64,000 bases of DNA, taken from assembly GCA_018432615.1 (NCBI GenBank), contig JAHDSQ010000012.1, forward strand, positions 124,001 to 188,000, given 5' to 3'. Both the position numbers and the translations under genes were made by a program. The notes below the pieces were generated by a model that searched no databases, was not told where the DNA came from, and saw only the letters and a list, made by a program, of their open reading frames with translations. This DNA comes from Clostridia bacterium. GTDB lineage: Bacteria > Bacillota > Peptococcia > DRI-13 > SM3-B62. This document shows positions 27,838 through 36,448 of the stretch, piece by piece. Numbering within the stretch: the first letter of the stretch is position 1; each line of letters opens with the position of its first letter.

Positions 27838-28058
27838 TTATTTACTCTCCTTTACCGCCGGAAATAATATGGGGTGATCCAGAACAAGGTAATTTTGAAA
27901 TAAAGGAAGAAATCATTAACGGTCAACCTGTGCAAGTTATGATGACAGCAGATAATTGTGTTAGATTAGAACGAATCTTAGGTACTGATCCCGCCGTTTA
28001 TCTTGACAACACGTTTCAACCAGGAAATCTATTGTCCTACAAGGTTAAATTAGAATGA
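27834..28058 (+). CDS. YlzJ-like small protein with a non-canonical start
   Basis: A 74-residue reading frame between tepA and ftsK, reading (M)[18 protein letters not shown] and ending [15 protein letters not shown]. Length, position and the pattern of hydrophobic N-terminus, DPAVYLD and FQPG match the YlzJ family. The frame is open only from 27813, and no ATG, GTG, TTG or CTG occurs before the conserved region; the best start is ATA at 27834, overlapping the tepA stop (ATAG) and preceded by GAGGGGG. The ATT at 27840 is the alternative. The function of the family is unknown. Confidence 0.7.
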   Translation: MVIYSPLPPEIIWGDPEQGNFEIKEEIINGQPVQVMMTADNCVRLERILGTDPAVYLDNTFQPGNLLSYKVKLE

Positions 28059-28112
28059 TGAGCCTTTTTAACATATTTCTTAAATATTTTATAGTTGCAG
28101 CTCAGAAATCCA

Positions 28113-28141
28113 TTGCTCGGATGTCCCAGTCATAGTAAACT
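28113..28141 (+). promoter_or_regulatory. Candidate promoter for ftsK
   Basis: TTGCTC, 17-base spacer, TAAACT, ending 20 bases before the ftsK start. Partial match to the vegetative consensus. Confidence 0.4.
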
Positions 28142-28161
28142 AATTATGGTGGGGTGAATGA

Positions 28162-30399
28162 ATGAAAAAGAAGGAAAATGTTAAAGAGGAAATAAAACAC
28201 GAATTAATAGGTATGATCTTAATTGCCTTAAGCTTTTTTATTGTCTTATGCTTTTGGCAAGGAACCGGTGGAAACGACATTAGCACGATTGGTGCAGTCG
28301 GAAGCTTTTTTTACCGAGTGATGACAACCTTTTTCGGCAGTGGGAGATATCTTATCCCGCTTGTACTGTTTATTCTTGGAATAACAAGGTTATGGACTAG
28401 GAAAAAGTGGAGTAAGCAGGTAATCACTTCCTGGTTCGTGATTGTTTTGTCAATACTGGCAATACTGCATTTGCAATTACCGGAATCTCAACAAAACCTA
28501 GCTGCAGGAATGGAAGGAGAAGGAGGGGGAATTGCCGGTGCGTTAGCGGCACGCCTTTCTTTAACTTTATTCGGTAACGTAGGGGCTTATATATTTTTAA
28601 TTGTCTGTATTGGTATTTCGATTGTTGTAATTGCCCAAAAACCATTCATTGTTCTCCTGAGGAATCTATATAACCAGGTGTGTGACTTCCTTGGCAAAAC
28701 TCGCCAAGAACTGGTCGACTTTATTTTTCAAAAAGAGGAAGCAAAAGCCGTAAAAAAGAAAAAAAGTAATAGGCAGATAAAAATAGAATACGAAGAAGAT
28801 GTTCATGAAACACCGCTAATAGTAGATCATACAGAGACGGTAGTCGAGGAAAAAGAAATCAACGCGATGTCTTCTCCTGCGGTGGTAAGAGGTCATCTCA
28901 GGCTTGTAGAAAAAAAGGATAACGAGAACGAAAAACAAAAAGAGGATGCGATAGAGGAAACCTTAAGTACGGATTATGTGAAACCTTCTTTAAGCCTGTT
29001 ACAGTTTCCTACGTATGCCAAAAGCCGAAGATTGAATAAAAACATAACCGATAATGTCAAAATACTCGAAGAAACTCTGGTAAATTTCGGAGTTAAGGCA
29101 AAAGTAACTCAGGTTAGTAAAGGTCCTAGTATAACACGATATGAGATACAGCCCCCTCCGGGTGTAAAAGTCAGCCGTATTGTTAATTTAGCGGACGATA
29201 TCGCCCTTTCCCTGGCCGCACCACAGGTGCGGATTGAGGCTCCCATACCTGGGAAAGCCGCTGTCGGTATCGAAGTCCCTAACGAGGAAATTGCTGTTGT
29301 TACACTGCGCGAAGTACTGGAAAACGATATATTTCAGAATTCGCCTTCAAATCTTTCTATCGCGCTGGGAAAGGATATTGGCGGAAATCCCATTGTAGCG
29401 GACTTAAGTAAGATGCCGCACCTGCTTATTGCAGGTGCTACCGGTTCAGGCAAGAGCGTCTGTATGAATGCCATCATAGCCAGTATTTTGTTTAAAGCAT
29501 CTCCGGATGAGGTAAAGCTATTAATGATCGATCCTAAGGTAGTAGAGCTATCAAATTTCAACGGTATTCCGCATCTTATATCACCTGTTGTTACTGATCC
29601 CAAGAAGGCAGCAAGTTCATTGCGATGGGCAGTACACGAAATGGAAACTCGCTATGAGCTTTTTGCAGGATTGGGTGTAAAGGACATAATCCGTTATAAT
29701 CAGGCCAGAAAAGCAGAGGAACAACCAGAATTTCCTACATTGCCCTACATTGTTATTCTTATTGATGAGCTTGCGGATTTGATGATGGTTGCACCTGCAG
29801 ATGTGGAGGACGCCATCTGTCGTCTTGCTCAAATGGCCAGGGCGGCAGGTATACATTTGGTCGTCGCCACGCAAAGACCCTCTGTCGATGTTATTACAGG
29901 TATCATCAAAGCAAATATCCCCTCACGCATAGCTTTTGCTGTCTCCTCCCAGACAGATTCCCGCACCATACTGGACATGGGCGGTGCCGAAAGACTCCTG
30001 GGGAGAGGAGACATGCTGTTTTATCCGACGGGAATGGCGAAACCGATTCGGGTACAAGGTGTATATATTTCAGACCAGGAAATGGACAAACTGGTAACGC
30101 ACCTCAAAAATCAAATCACACCGCGGTATATTACACCCTGGGAAAATGAAGAAAGCAATGCTCGCGAGGAAACCGAAGAAGATGAACTACTGCCCCAAGC
30201 CGCCAAGCTATTTATTGAGAGTGGACAGGCTTCAATTTCTCTTCTGCAGAGAAGGCTGCGCATAGGATACACCAGAGCAGCACGTATTATTGACCAGCTT
30301 GAGGATAGGGGTATTGTCGGTGCTTATGAGGGAAGTAAGCCGCGTTCTATTCGTATGAACTGGGAAGAATATGAAAGAGTTTTTGTTGAAAACAAATAG
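28162..30399 (+). CDS. ftsK: DNA translocase FtsK/SpoIIIE
   Basis: Membrane-anchored hexameric motor that pumps chromosomal DNA through the division or sporulation septum. The 745 residues show four hydrophobic N-terminal segments (about 15-160), a charged linker (about 195-280), the motor domain with Walker A GATGSGKSV (Lys431) and Walker B YIVILIDELADLM, and the C-terminal winged-helix gamma domain (SGQASISLLQRRLRIGYTRAARIIDQLE), which reads polar DNA sequences. The start ATG has GTGGGGTGAATG upstream. Whether it acts as FtsK or as the sporulation-specific SpoIIIE cannot be decided from sequence. Confidence 0.95.
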   Translation: MKKKENVKEEIKHELIGMILIALSFFIVLCFWQGTGGNDISTIGAVGSFFYRVMTTFFGSGRYLIPLVLFILGITRLWTRKKWSKQVITSWFVIVLSILAILHLQLPESQQNLAAGMEGEGGGIAGALAARLSLTLFGNVGAYIFLIVCIGISIVVIAQKPFIVLLRNLYNQVCDFLGKTRQELVDFIFQKEEAKAVKKKKSNRQIKIEYEEDVHETPLIVDHTETVVEEKEINAMSSPAVVRGHLRLVEKKDNENEKQKEDAIEETLSTDYVKPSLSLLQFPTYAKSRRLNKNITDNVKILEETLVNFGVKAKVTQVSKGPSITRYEIQPPPGVKVSRIVNLADDIALSLAAPQVRIEAPIPGKAAVGIEVPNEEIAVVTLREVLENDIFQNSPSNLSIALGKDIGGNPIVADLSKMPHLLIAGATGSGKSVCMNAIIASILFKASPDEVKLLMIDPKVVELSNFNGIPHLISPVVTDPKKAASSLRWAVHEMETRYELFAGLGVKDIIRYNQARKAEEQPEFPTLPYIVILIDELADLMMVAPADVEDAICRLAQMARAAGIHLVVATQRPSVDVITGIIKANIPSRIAFAVSSQTDSRTILDMGGAERLLGRGDMLFYPTGMAKPIRVQGVYISDQEMDKLVTHLKNQITPRYITPWENEESNAREETEEDELLPQAAKLFIESGQASISLLQRRLRIGYTRAARIIDQLEDRGIVGAYEGSKPRSIRMNWEEYERVFVENK

Positions 30400-30409
30400 A
30401 AAGAGGAAA

Positions 30410-31465
30410 ATGAAGGATTGTATGGAAAATATTATTATGGCTCATGAGGCTTTGAATATGCAAGAACCGCTGTTTGTGGATTTGCGCTCACCGGCAGAAT
30501 TCCTGGAGGCAAATATCCCAGGGTCCGTTAACTTGCCTTTACTTGAAAACGAGGAAAGGGCTATTGTCGGAACCATCTATAAAAAGGGCTTAACCCAAGA
30601 AGCTTTTGATAAAGGTTTTTCTATAATTGCTCCGAAATTACCTGAAATGTATGGGAAGATAAAAGAAATCAGCCACGAAAAAAACATCGTTTTATATTGC
30701 TGGCGGGGCGGTATGCGCAGTCAGTCAATGTCTAAGCTCTTAGATATTTTGGGAATCAAACACTTTTTGTTGCAAGGTGGCTATAAAGGTTTTCGTAAGT
30801 TAGTCGTTTCTTATTTCTCAGAGCCTCTTAAACAGCAATTTGTCGTTTTAGATGGTCTTACCGGGGTAGGGAAAACAGAAATCATTAAAAAACTGCGTAT
30901 GGAAGGGATGCCGGCTATTGACCTTGAAAAACTGGCTGACAACAGAGGCTCGGTGTTTGGACATATTGGTCAATCCCTACCTCCTTCACAAAAACAATTT
31001 GAAGCCAGATTGTTTTTGGAGTTACTGAGATACAAAAATGAAAGCCGCATTATAGTCGAATGTGAAAGTAAAAGGATTGGGTCTGTTACTTTACCGGAAA
31101 CTTTTTTTCAGGCGATGCAAGAAGGTGAGAATGTTTTAGTTTATGATACCTTAGATAACAGAATCAAACGTTTAATTATGACATATCTTGATGGTAATGA
31201 GTTCATTCCACCAACAGATATGGAATTGCTAAAAGATGCGGTTTGTCATTTAAAAAAGCGATTAGGTCATAAAAGAGTTAATTATTTGATACAATTATTA
31301 AGTGAGGGTAATACGGATGAATTTGTTCGCACGCTGTTGCTTGACTATTACGATCCGATGTATAAATACCCTCCAGGTCCGTCACAGGACTATGAGGTAA
31401 ATCTAAATGCTCAAAACATGGCAAGGACGACAGCAGTACTGAAAGAACTGTTGTCGAAACAATAA
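30410..31465 (+). CDS. mnmH: tRNA 2-selenouridine synthase (MnmH/SelU)
   Basis: Exchanges sulfur for selenium at the 2-position of the wobble uridine in tRNA for Lys, Glu and Gln, using selenophosphate. The N-terminal rhodanese domain (FVDLRSPAEFLEANIPGSVNLPL) holds the catalytic Cys97 in YCWRGGMRSQS; the second half has a P-loop, LDGLTGVGKTE. The 351-residue length is typical. The start ATG 30410 follows AAGAGG; ATG 30422 is an alternative. The ftsK stop is 10 bases upstream. Its presence implies a selenophosphate synthetase (selD) elsewhere in the genome. Confidence 0.93.
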   Translation: MKDCMENIIMAHEALNMQEPLFVDLRSPAEFLEANIPGSVNLPLLENEERAIVGTIYKKGLTQEAFDKGFSIIAPKLPEMYGKIKEISHEKNIVLYCWRGGMRSQSMSKLLDILGIKHFLLQGGYKGFRKLVVSYFSEPLKQQFVVLDGLTGVGKTEIIKKLRMEGMPAIDLEKLADNRGSVFGHIGQSLPPSQKQFEARLFLELLRYKNESRIIVECESKRIGSVTLPETFFQAMQEGENVLVYDTLDNRIKRLIMTYLDGNEFIPPTDMELLKDAVCHLKKRLGHKRVNYLIQLLSEGNTDEFVRTLLLDYYDPMYKYPPGPSQDYEVNLNAQNMARTTAVLKELLSKQ

Positions 31466-31491
31466 ATATATCATAAAAGGAGGTGGAAACA

Positions 31492-32256
31492 TTGGGAATT
31501 GGTGATACTCTTAAAAAAGCGCGGTTAGAAAAAGGACTTTCATTTGCGGAAATAGAAAAAATCACAAAGATAAGAACACGCTATCTTGCCTCAATGGAAA
31601 ACGAACAATGGGATCAATTCCCCGGCAGGGTCTATTTAAGGGGTTTTTTACGGACATACAGTCGCCAGCTTGGCTTGAACGATGATGAAATTGTCACCGC
31701 ATTTGATGAATTGCAAATAAAAGAAGCCAAGACAGAACCCCTTCCGGAGAAAATAGAAATCCCCGGCAAGCCACGTAAAAAACTGGGTATTATCCTTGCC
31801 GTTATTGCAATCGCATTGTTAGTTGCCCTACAGTTTGTATACAAAAACTATGTCTACCACGTAATTCCTGAAAATAATCCTTCAGTGGGCCAAACAGAAA
31901 ATGGCGAGTCGACCACACCTGAAATTGAGGATGTTCAAAATCCTGAAGATGTCGAAAACGAAAACGGCCCAGGGGATGAAGTACCGGAAATAATTGAATC
32001 GATTACCTTCAAAATCGTTGCAAATAGCAAGTGCTGGGCTTCAATCAGGAGTGGTTCGAGACTTTTATACGAAGGTACATTGAATAAGGGCGACGAAAGA
32101 ACATTCAGTGACTTAACGCGCGTTTCATTTCACCTCGGAAATGCCGGAGGAGCAGAGGTGTTCTTAAACGATGAAAGTCTGGGAGCACTAGGGGGTATTG
32201 GCGATATCGTACGTAAAACCTATTTGTTAGAAGATAATGAAATAACCGAAAGGTAG
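31492..32256 (+). CDS. rodZ: RodZ-like cell-shape protein (YmfM)
   Basis: A membrane protein linking the MreB cytoskeleton to cell-wall synthesis. From TTG 31492 (preceded by AAAAGGAGGTGG; GTG 31483 would overlap that site) it has 254 residues: a helix-turn-helix domain (residues 1-75, TLKKARLEKGLSFAEIEKITKIRTRYLASME), one transmembrane helix (about 104-122, LGIILAVIAIALLVALQFVY), an acidic Pro/Glu-rich linker, and an extracytoplasmic beta domain (SITFKIVANSKCWASIRSG). The mreB gene of this window lies about 23 kb away. Confidence 0.88.
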   Translation: MGIGDTLKKARLEKGLSFAEIEKITKIRTRYLASMENEQWDQFPGRVYLRGFLRTYSRQLGLNDDEIVTAFDELQIKEAKTEPLPEKIEIPGKPRKKLGIILAVIAIALLVALQFVYKNYVYHVIPENNPSVGQTENGESTTPEIEDVQNPEDVENENGPGDEVPEIIESITFKIVANSKCWASIRSGSRLLYEGTLNKGDERTFSDLTRVSFHLGNAGGAEVFLNDESLGALGGIGDIVRKTYLLEDNEITER

Positions 32257-32276
32257 GCATAACGTTAGGATTGGCT

Positions 32277-32305
32277 TTGACACGGTTTGCGACGTATTAT
32301 ATACT
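32277..32305 (+). promoter_or_regulatory. Sigma-A promoter of rimO-pgsA
   Basis: TTGACA, 17-base spacer, TATACT: a near-perfect vegetative promoter 45 bases before the rimO start. Confidence 0.85.
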
Positions 32306-32350
32306 ATTAGCGATATGTAACCAGATTACCGAAAAAGACGGAGGATGCTG

Positions 32351-33718
32351 ATGTCAAAGTCCTTTCATATAGTCACCCTCGGCTGCCCCAAGAATATAGT
32401 CGACAGTAAACAAATATACGGTTATTTAGTTTCTTTAGGGTTTGTGCCTGAGAAAAGGGTAGAACTTGCGAATATCATTGTGGTAAATACTTGCGGTTTT
32501 ATTCTTGATGCTAAACAAGAGTCTATTGAAGAAATACTCAGACTGTCACAATGGAAGGCACGAGGGAAATGCCAATATTTAATTGCAGCAGGATGTCTTG
32601 TACAAAAATATGCCGAGGAACTTAGAAAGGAAATCCCCGAAATAGATGCGTATTTAGGCACTGGAAGTATTCACCGCTTACCGGAGTTGATAAGTGAATG
32701 GCATGAACAAAAAATTAAAAGGCCAATCCTTAAATTAGGTCCCCCTGATGATTTTTTGTATAATGAAAAATTCAGTGGAATTAGTACCTTGCCCGAGTCT
32801 GCAGCACATTATGCTTACATCAAAATAGCAGAGGGTTGCGATAACAGGTGCTCATACTGCGTAATACCTTCTCTGCGCGGTGCGTATAGAAGCCGTAAGA
32901 TCGAGAATATTGTCACGGAGGTTGGTTTACTGGCAAGTAAAGGTATGAAAGAGGCTATTCTTGTCGCTCAGGATACTACAAATTATGGCATGGATATCTA
33001 CGATAAACACATGCTGAGTCCACTCATAAGAAAACTCTCAGATATATCCGAATTAAAGTGGATAAGGCTTTTGTATTGTTATCCTAACCATATTAATGAC
33101 GATTTAATAATGACCATCAAAGAAGAAGACAAGGTATGCAAGTATCTCGATATTCCTTTACAGCATATTGCAGACAACACTTTAAAAAGAATGGGCAGAC
33201 CGTTTTTAAAAAATGATATTATAAGGCTATTAGAAAAGATAAAAAGCCAGTTGCCGGAAATAGTCTTACGCACAACCTTTATCGTTGGTTTCCCCGGAGA
33301 AACCGAAGATGATTTTCAGGAACTTCTTGCCTTTATTCGCGAATTTGAATTTGATCGTGCCGGTTTCTTCACTTACTCTCGGGAACCGGACACCAAGGCA
33401 TATTATTTGCCGGAACAGGTTGAAGAGCAAGAAAAAGAAAGAAGGCTTTTTTTAGCTTCTTCCTTACAAAAAGAAATTTTGGCAAAAAAACAGGAAAAGT
33501 TTCTCAACAAAACAATAAAAGTTATCGTAGATGGACCAAGCTCAGATTGTAATGAGCATTGGGAAGGCAGAACAGCGGGAGATGCCCCTGAAATAGACGG
33601 TATAGTTTATTTCAATCCGCAAAAAAGGATAGAACCAGGTAGTTTTATCAAGCTCAGGGTTACTCATTGTCAAGAATTCGAATTAATAGGAGAGATAGTT
33701 GATGAATCTCGCCAATAA
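32351..33718 (+). CDS. rimO: Ribosomal protein S12 methylthiotransferase RimO
   Basis: Radical-SAM enzyme that adds a methylthio group to the conserved Asp of ribosomal protein S12. The 455 residues include the N-terminal cluster Cys residues (TLGCPKN, VNTCGFI, AAGCLVQ), the radical-SAM CxxxCxxC in EGCDNRCSYCVIPSLRG, and a C-terminal TRAM domain. TLGCPKNIVDS distinguishes RimO from MiaB, whose gene is also in this window. ATG 32351 is preferred because GGAGG abuts the ATG at 32345. Overlaps pgsA by 17 bases. Confidence 0.94.
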   Translation: MSKSFHIVTLGCPKNIVDSKQIYGYLVSLGFVPEKRVELANIIVVNTCGFILDAKQESIEEILRLSQWKARGKCQYLIAAGCLVQKYAEELRKEIPEIDAYLGTGSIHRLPELISEWHEQKIKRPILKLGPPDDFLYNEKFSGISTLPESAAHYAYIKIAEGCDNRCSYCVIPSLRGAYRSRKIENIVTEVGLLASKGMKEAILVAQDTTNYGMDIYDKHMLSPLIRKLSDISELKWIRLLYCYPNHINDDLIMTIKEEDKVCKYLDIPLQHIADNTLKRMGRPFLKNDIIRLLEKIKSQLPEIVLRTTFIVGFPGETEDDFQELLAFIREFEFDRAGFFTYSREPDTKAYYLPEQVEEQEKERRLFLASSLQKEILAKKQEKFLNKTIKVIVDGPSSDCNEHWEGRTAGDAPEIDGIVYFNPQKRIEPGSFIKLRVTHCQEFELIGEIVDESRQ

Positions 33719-34238
33719 GCTCACTCTATCAAGAATATTTCTTGTTCCGGTTTTTATGTTTGTTCTCTTGACACGAATTAGTTTCGGAGAATACATAGCT
33801 GCAGCAATATTTATTATCGCTGCCAGTACAGACGGGTTAGACGGTTATATTGCCCGTAAGCGCAAAGAGGTCACGAACCTGGGGAAATTAATGGACCCTC
33901 TAGCCGACAAATTACTTATATCTGCAGCACTTATTTCACTTGTCGAATTAAAAGCTGTTTCGGCGTGGATAGCGGTGGTAATAATCGGCAGGGAATTTTT
34001 CGTTACAGGTCTACGTGCTGTTGTAGCTTCAGAAGGAGTAGTGATCGCTGCCAGTAAACTGGGCAAGATTAAGACAGTCAGCCAAATCGTGGCAATATCT
34101 GCCTTGCTTTTAAATGATTTCCTGCAGAGCCTTCTGAATATTGAATTTGGCAAATACGCCATTTATGTAGCGATGCTGTTTACTGTATGGTCCGGTATTG
34201 ACTATTTTTACAGAGCCAGAAAGTCAACAAGATTGTGA
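33702..34238 (+). CDS. pgsA: CDP-diacylglycerol-glycerol-3-phosphate 3-phosphatidyltransferase
   Basis: Makes phosphatidylglycerophosphate, the first committed step to acidic phospholipids, in the cytoplasmic membrane. The 178 residues have about four to five hydrophobic helices and the CDP-alcohol phosphotransferase signature DGYIARKRKEVTNLGKLMDPLAD. ATG 33702 has TAGGAGAG upstream and lies within the end of rimO. The next gene is separated by a terminator. Confidence 0.93.
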   Translation: MNLANKLTLSRIFLVPVFMFVLLTRISFGEYIAAAIFIIAASTDGLDGYIARKRKEVTNLGKLMDPLADKLLISAALISLVELKAVSAWIAVVIIGREFFVTGLRAVVASEGVVIAASKLGKIKTVSQIVAISALLLNDFLQSLLNIEFGKYAIYVAMLFTVWSGIDYFYRARKSTRL

Positions 34239-34263
34239 ATCCCGTAGTGCTGCGGGATTTTTT
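34238..34263 (+). terminator. Rho-independent terminator of rimO-pgsA
   Basis: AATCCCG / CGGGATT stem with a short loop, followed by TTTTTT. Confidence 0.85.
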
Positions 34264-34297
34264 CCATCCTTTTGCTAAGGAAATACCTCACTCCCTG

Positions 34298-34306
34298 TGA
34301 TATAAT
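34298..34306 (+). promoter_or_regulatory. Extended -10 promoter for the FtsH-like operon
   Basis: TGATATAAT matches the extended -10 consensus; no good -35 is seen. The expected start near 34313 leaves a very short leader before the gene at 34331. Confidence 0.55.
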
Positions 34307-34330
34307 GTGGCGCAGAGAGAGGTGTTGAGT

Positions 34331-34888
34331 GTGGATAAGATAAAAAAAGCGTTGACAATCCTGATTTCAGGTCTTGTTATTTTTGTTGTCTTAGCCGGCG
34401 CAACCGGCTTTTATAATAAAACCTTTTTACGAGCGCCTTTAGAAGATGCGGTGCAAAAATTGCAGGGCGTTGAATACTTTGAATATCAAAGCGCAAATAA
34501 CCGTAAAAAGGCAACTGTGCAATTCAACGTAAGGAGTAATTTAAAATCTGTATTTTATTTGTTTTTGGAGGAGCTTGAAGGAAGAACCAATAGCCGAAAT
34601 CCTGAAATCATAGTGGAAATAAAGAATCAAAGAAATCCTGAACTATCTCTTTTTTTCAAAAAAGCAAATCTTTTTATATATGAAGCCATAGATACAGGTG
34701 AGCTTTCAAAGTTACCTGTTCGGCTTGATAATATTTCTGATGGTCAGAATATTGCTTACGATATTGAAATTGACAATAATTACATTTTTCTCACAGCCAA
34801 TAAGGAAGATGATACCGCTCATCTCGTTATCTGTAAAGAGAACGGCACTTTACAGATCATCAATACCATGGGAGGTGATTATCTATGA
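34331..34888 (+). CDS. Single-pass membrane protein paired with an FtsH-type protease
   Basis: I do not recognise a family. From GTG 34331 (GAGAGAGGTG upstream) it has 185 residues: one N-terminal transmembrane helix (about 8-28, ALTILISGLVIFVVLAGATG) and about 155 residues predicted outside the cell, with alternating beta-like stretches and no Cys pairs beyond a single Cys near the end. The stop overlaps the start of the FtsH-type protease gene by 4 bases (ATGA), so the two are translationally coupled. It may supply an extracytoplasmic part to that protease, which lacks one; this is inference from context. Confidence 0.75.
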   Translation: MDKIKKALTILISGLVIFVVLAGATGFYNKTFLRAPLEDAVQKLQGVEYFEYQSANNRKKATVQFNVRSNLKSVFYLFLEELEGRTNSRNPEIIVEIKNQRNPELSLFFKKANLFIYEAIDTGELSKLPVRLDNISDGQNIAYDIEIDNNYIFLTANKEDDTAHLVICKENGTLQIINTMGGDYL

Positions 34889-36381
34889 TTGGACGCGAGG
34901 CAATTATAGGCGCAATTATCGGTGTTGCCGCATTTTTGGTATATCTAGGATTTGATATCACACCCCTTATCTTATTTGCCGCATTTGGTCTTGGCTTATA
35001 TATCATTACAAAAAAAAGAGGCCTTTTAAAGCTGGATTCCCATCAAAAGATTGTTGCAAATAAAAAGTTCAAGTTCGAGGATATCGGCGGACTTGAGGTT
35101 GCAAAACAGGAGCTCAAGGAAGCCTTAGAATTTCTGCTGGAGGCCGAAAAGATAAACAAGATGGGGATAAGACCCTTAAAGGGAATTCTTCTCACGGGTC
35201 CACCCGGTACAGGAAAGACTCTTTTGGCCCGGGCAGCCGCAGGTTATTCTGATGCTGTCTTTCTTACCGCCTCAGGAAGTGAGTTTATTGAAATGTATGC
35301 AGGGGTTGGTGCACAACGTGTCAGAAGTTTGTTTAAATCCGCGCGAGAAATGGCCAAAAAACAAAAAAGAGATAAAGCAATAATTTTTATCGACGAAATC
35401 GAAGTTCTCGGCGGAAAAAGAGGCAGTAACTCAAGCCATCTCGAATATGATCAAACTCTTAACCAGTTACTAGTAGAAATGGATGGTCTGACTAATGAAC
35501 GTGAAACACAGGTTCTGTTGATTGCCGCAACAAACAGAGCCGACCTTCTTGATCCGGCTCTCCTGAGGCCCGGAAGATTCGACAGACAGGTCAGAGTCGA
35601 TCTGCCGGATAAAGAAGGCAGACTGGCTATTTTAAAGCTTCACGCCAAAAATAAGCCCCTTGCTGATGATACGAGACTTGAAGAAATAGCAGGAGGAACC
35701 TACGGATTTTCAGGAGCTCATTTAGAAAGCCTGATGAACGAGGCGGCAATACTTGCCTTAAGAGACGAAAATTTAATGATACAGCAAGCGCATCTTACGG
35801 AAGCAATTGACAAGGTAATAATGGGTGAAAAACTTGACCATCAGGCCAATCAAGAAACACTGCGCCGTGTTGCCGTCCATGAAGCCGGACATGCTGTAGT
35901 AAGCGAGGTTTTAGAACCTGAATCTGTTGAGCAGATAACTGTAACGTCACGGGGCGATGCTTTAGGATATGTCCGTCACAGTCAATCTGAAGATACGAAA
36001 TTGCTTACAAAATCATCATTGGAGAATAAGATAATTATCTTATTGGCCGGAGCTGTCAGTGAAGAATTATTTTTAGGAGAGAAAAGCACAGGAGCTATTA
36101 ATGATTTTCAAAAGGCTATGGATTTGGCTGAAAGGATAATAAATGCCGGCCTTTCAAGGCTAGGTATTGCTTCTAAGGGGAATTTGCCGGAAAAGGAATT
36201 CCATCACGTTTGTCGTGAAATCATGCAAAACCTTGAATTCAAGGCAGAAGAAATCCTTACTGGAAAAAGAGACGTTCATGAAAGGATAGTAAAAGAGTTA
36301 ATTACACGAGAAAAGTTGAATGGACCAGAACTCAGGCAATTACTTGAGACAAGCCAGGACAAGGCAGCTATGTCAGCATAG
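34885..36381 (+). CDS. Short FtsH-type AAA+ metalloprotease
   Basis: ATP-dependent zinc protease of the FtsH family, anchored in the membrane. It has 498 residues against 600 or more for FtsH, because the two N-terminal hydrophobic segments (about 5-20 and 22-38) are separated by almost nothing, so the extracytoplasmic domain is missing. The AAA part is intact: Walker A GPPGTGKT (Lys111), Walker B IIFIDEIEVLG, and the second region of homology with NRADLLDPALLRPGRFDRQ. The zinc site HEAGH (332-336) and the downstream Asp in STGAINDFQKA are present, so it should be active. It follows its presumed partner gene. Confidence 0.88.
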   Translation: MIGREAIIGAIIGVAAFLVYLGFDITPLILFAAFGLGLYIITKKRGLLKLDSHQKIVANKKFKFEDIGGLEVAKQELKEALEFLLEAEKINKMGIRPLKGILLTGPPGTGKTLLARAAAGYSDAVFLTASGSEFIEMYAGVGAQRVRSLFKSAREMAKKQKRDKAIIFIDEIEVLGGKRGSNSSHLEYDQTLNQLLVEMDGLTNERETQVLLIAATNRADLLDPALLRPGRFDRQVRVDLPDKEGRLAILKLHAKNKPLADDTRLEEIAGGTYGFSGAHLESLMNEAAILALRDENLMIQQAHLTEAIDKVIMGEKLDHQANQETLRRVAVHEAGHAVVSEVLEPESVEQITVTSRGDALGYVRHSQSEDTKLLTKSSLENKIIILLAGAVSEELFLGEKSTGAINDFQKAMDLAERIINAGLSRLGIASKGNLPEKEFHHVCREIMQNLEFKAEEILTGKRDVHERIVKELITREKLNGPELRQLLETSQDKAAMSA

Positions 36382-36387
36382 CTGCCT
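36362..36387 (+). terminator. Hairpin at the end of the FtsH-like gene
   Basis: A perfect 11-bp stem (AGGCAGCTATG / CATAGCTGCCT) with a TCAG loop, spanning the stop codon. The following sequence is only moderately T-rich, so termination strength is uncertain. Confidence 0.55.
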
Positions 36388-36388
36388 G

Positions 36389-36417
36389 TTGCTTTATATC
36401 CCTTTTTTCTGTATAAT
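36389..36417 (+). promoter_or_regulatory. Candidate promoter for cinA
   Basis: TTGCTT, 17-base spacer, TATAAT, 32 bases before the cinA start. Good -10, weak -35. Confidence 0.55.
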
Positions 36418-36448
36418 AATGCAAGCGAAATCCAGGGGGATGCACATT

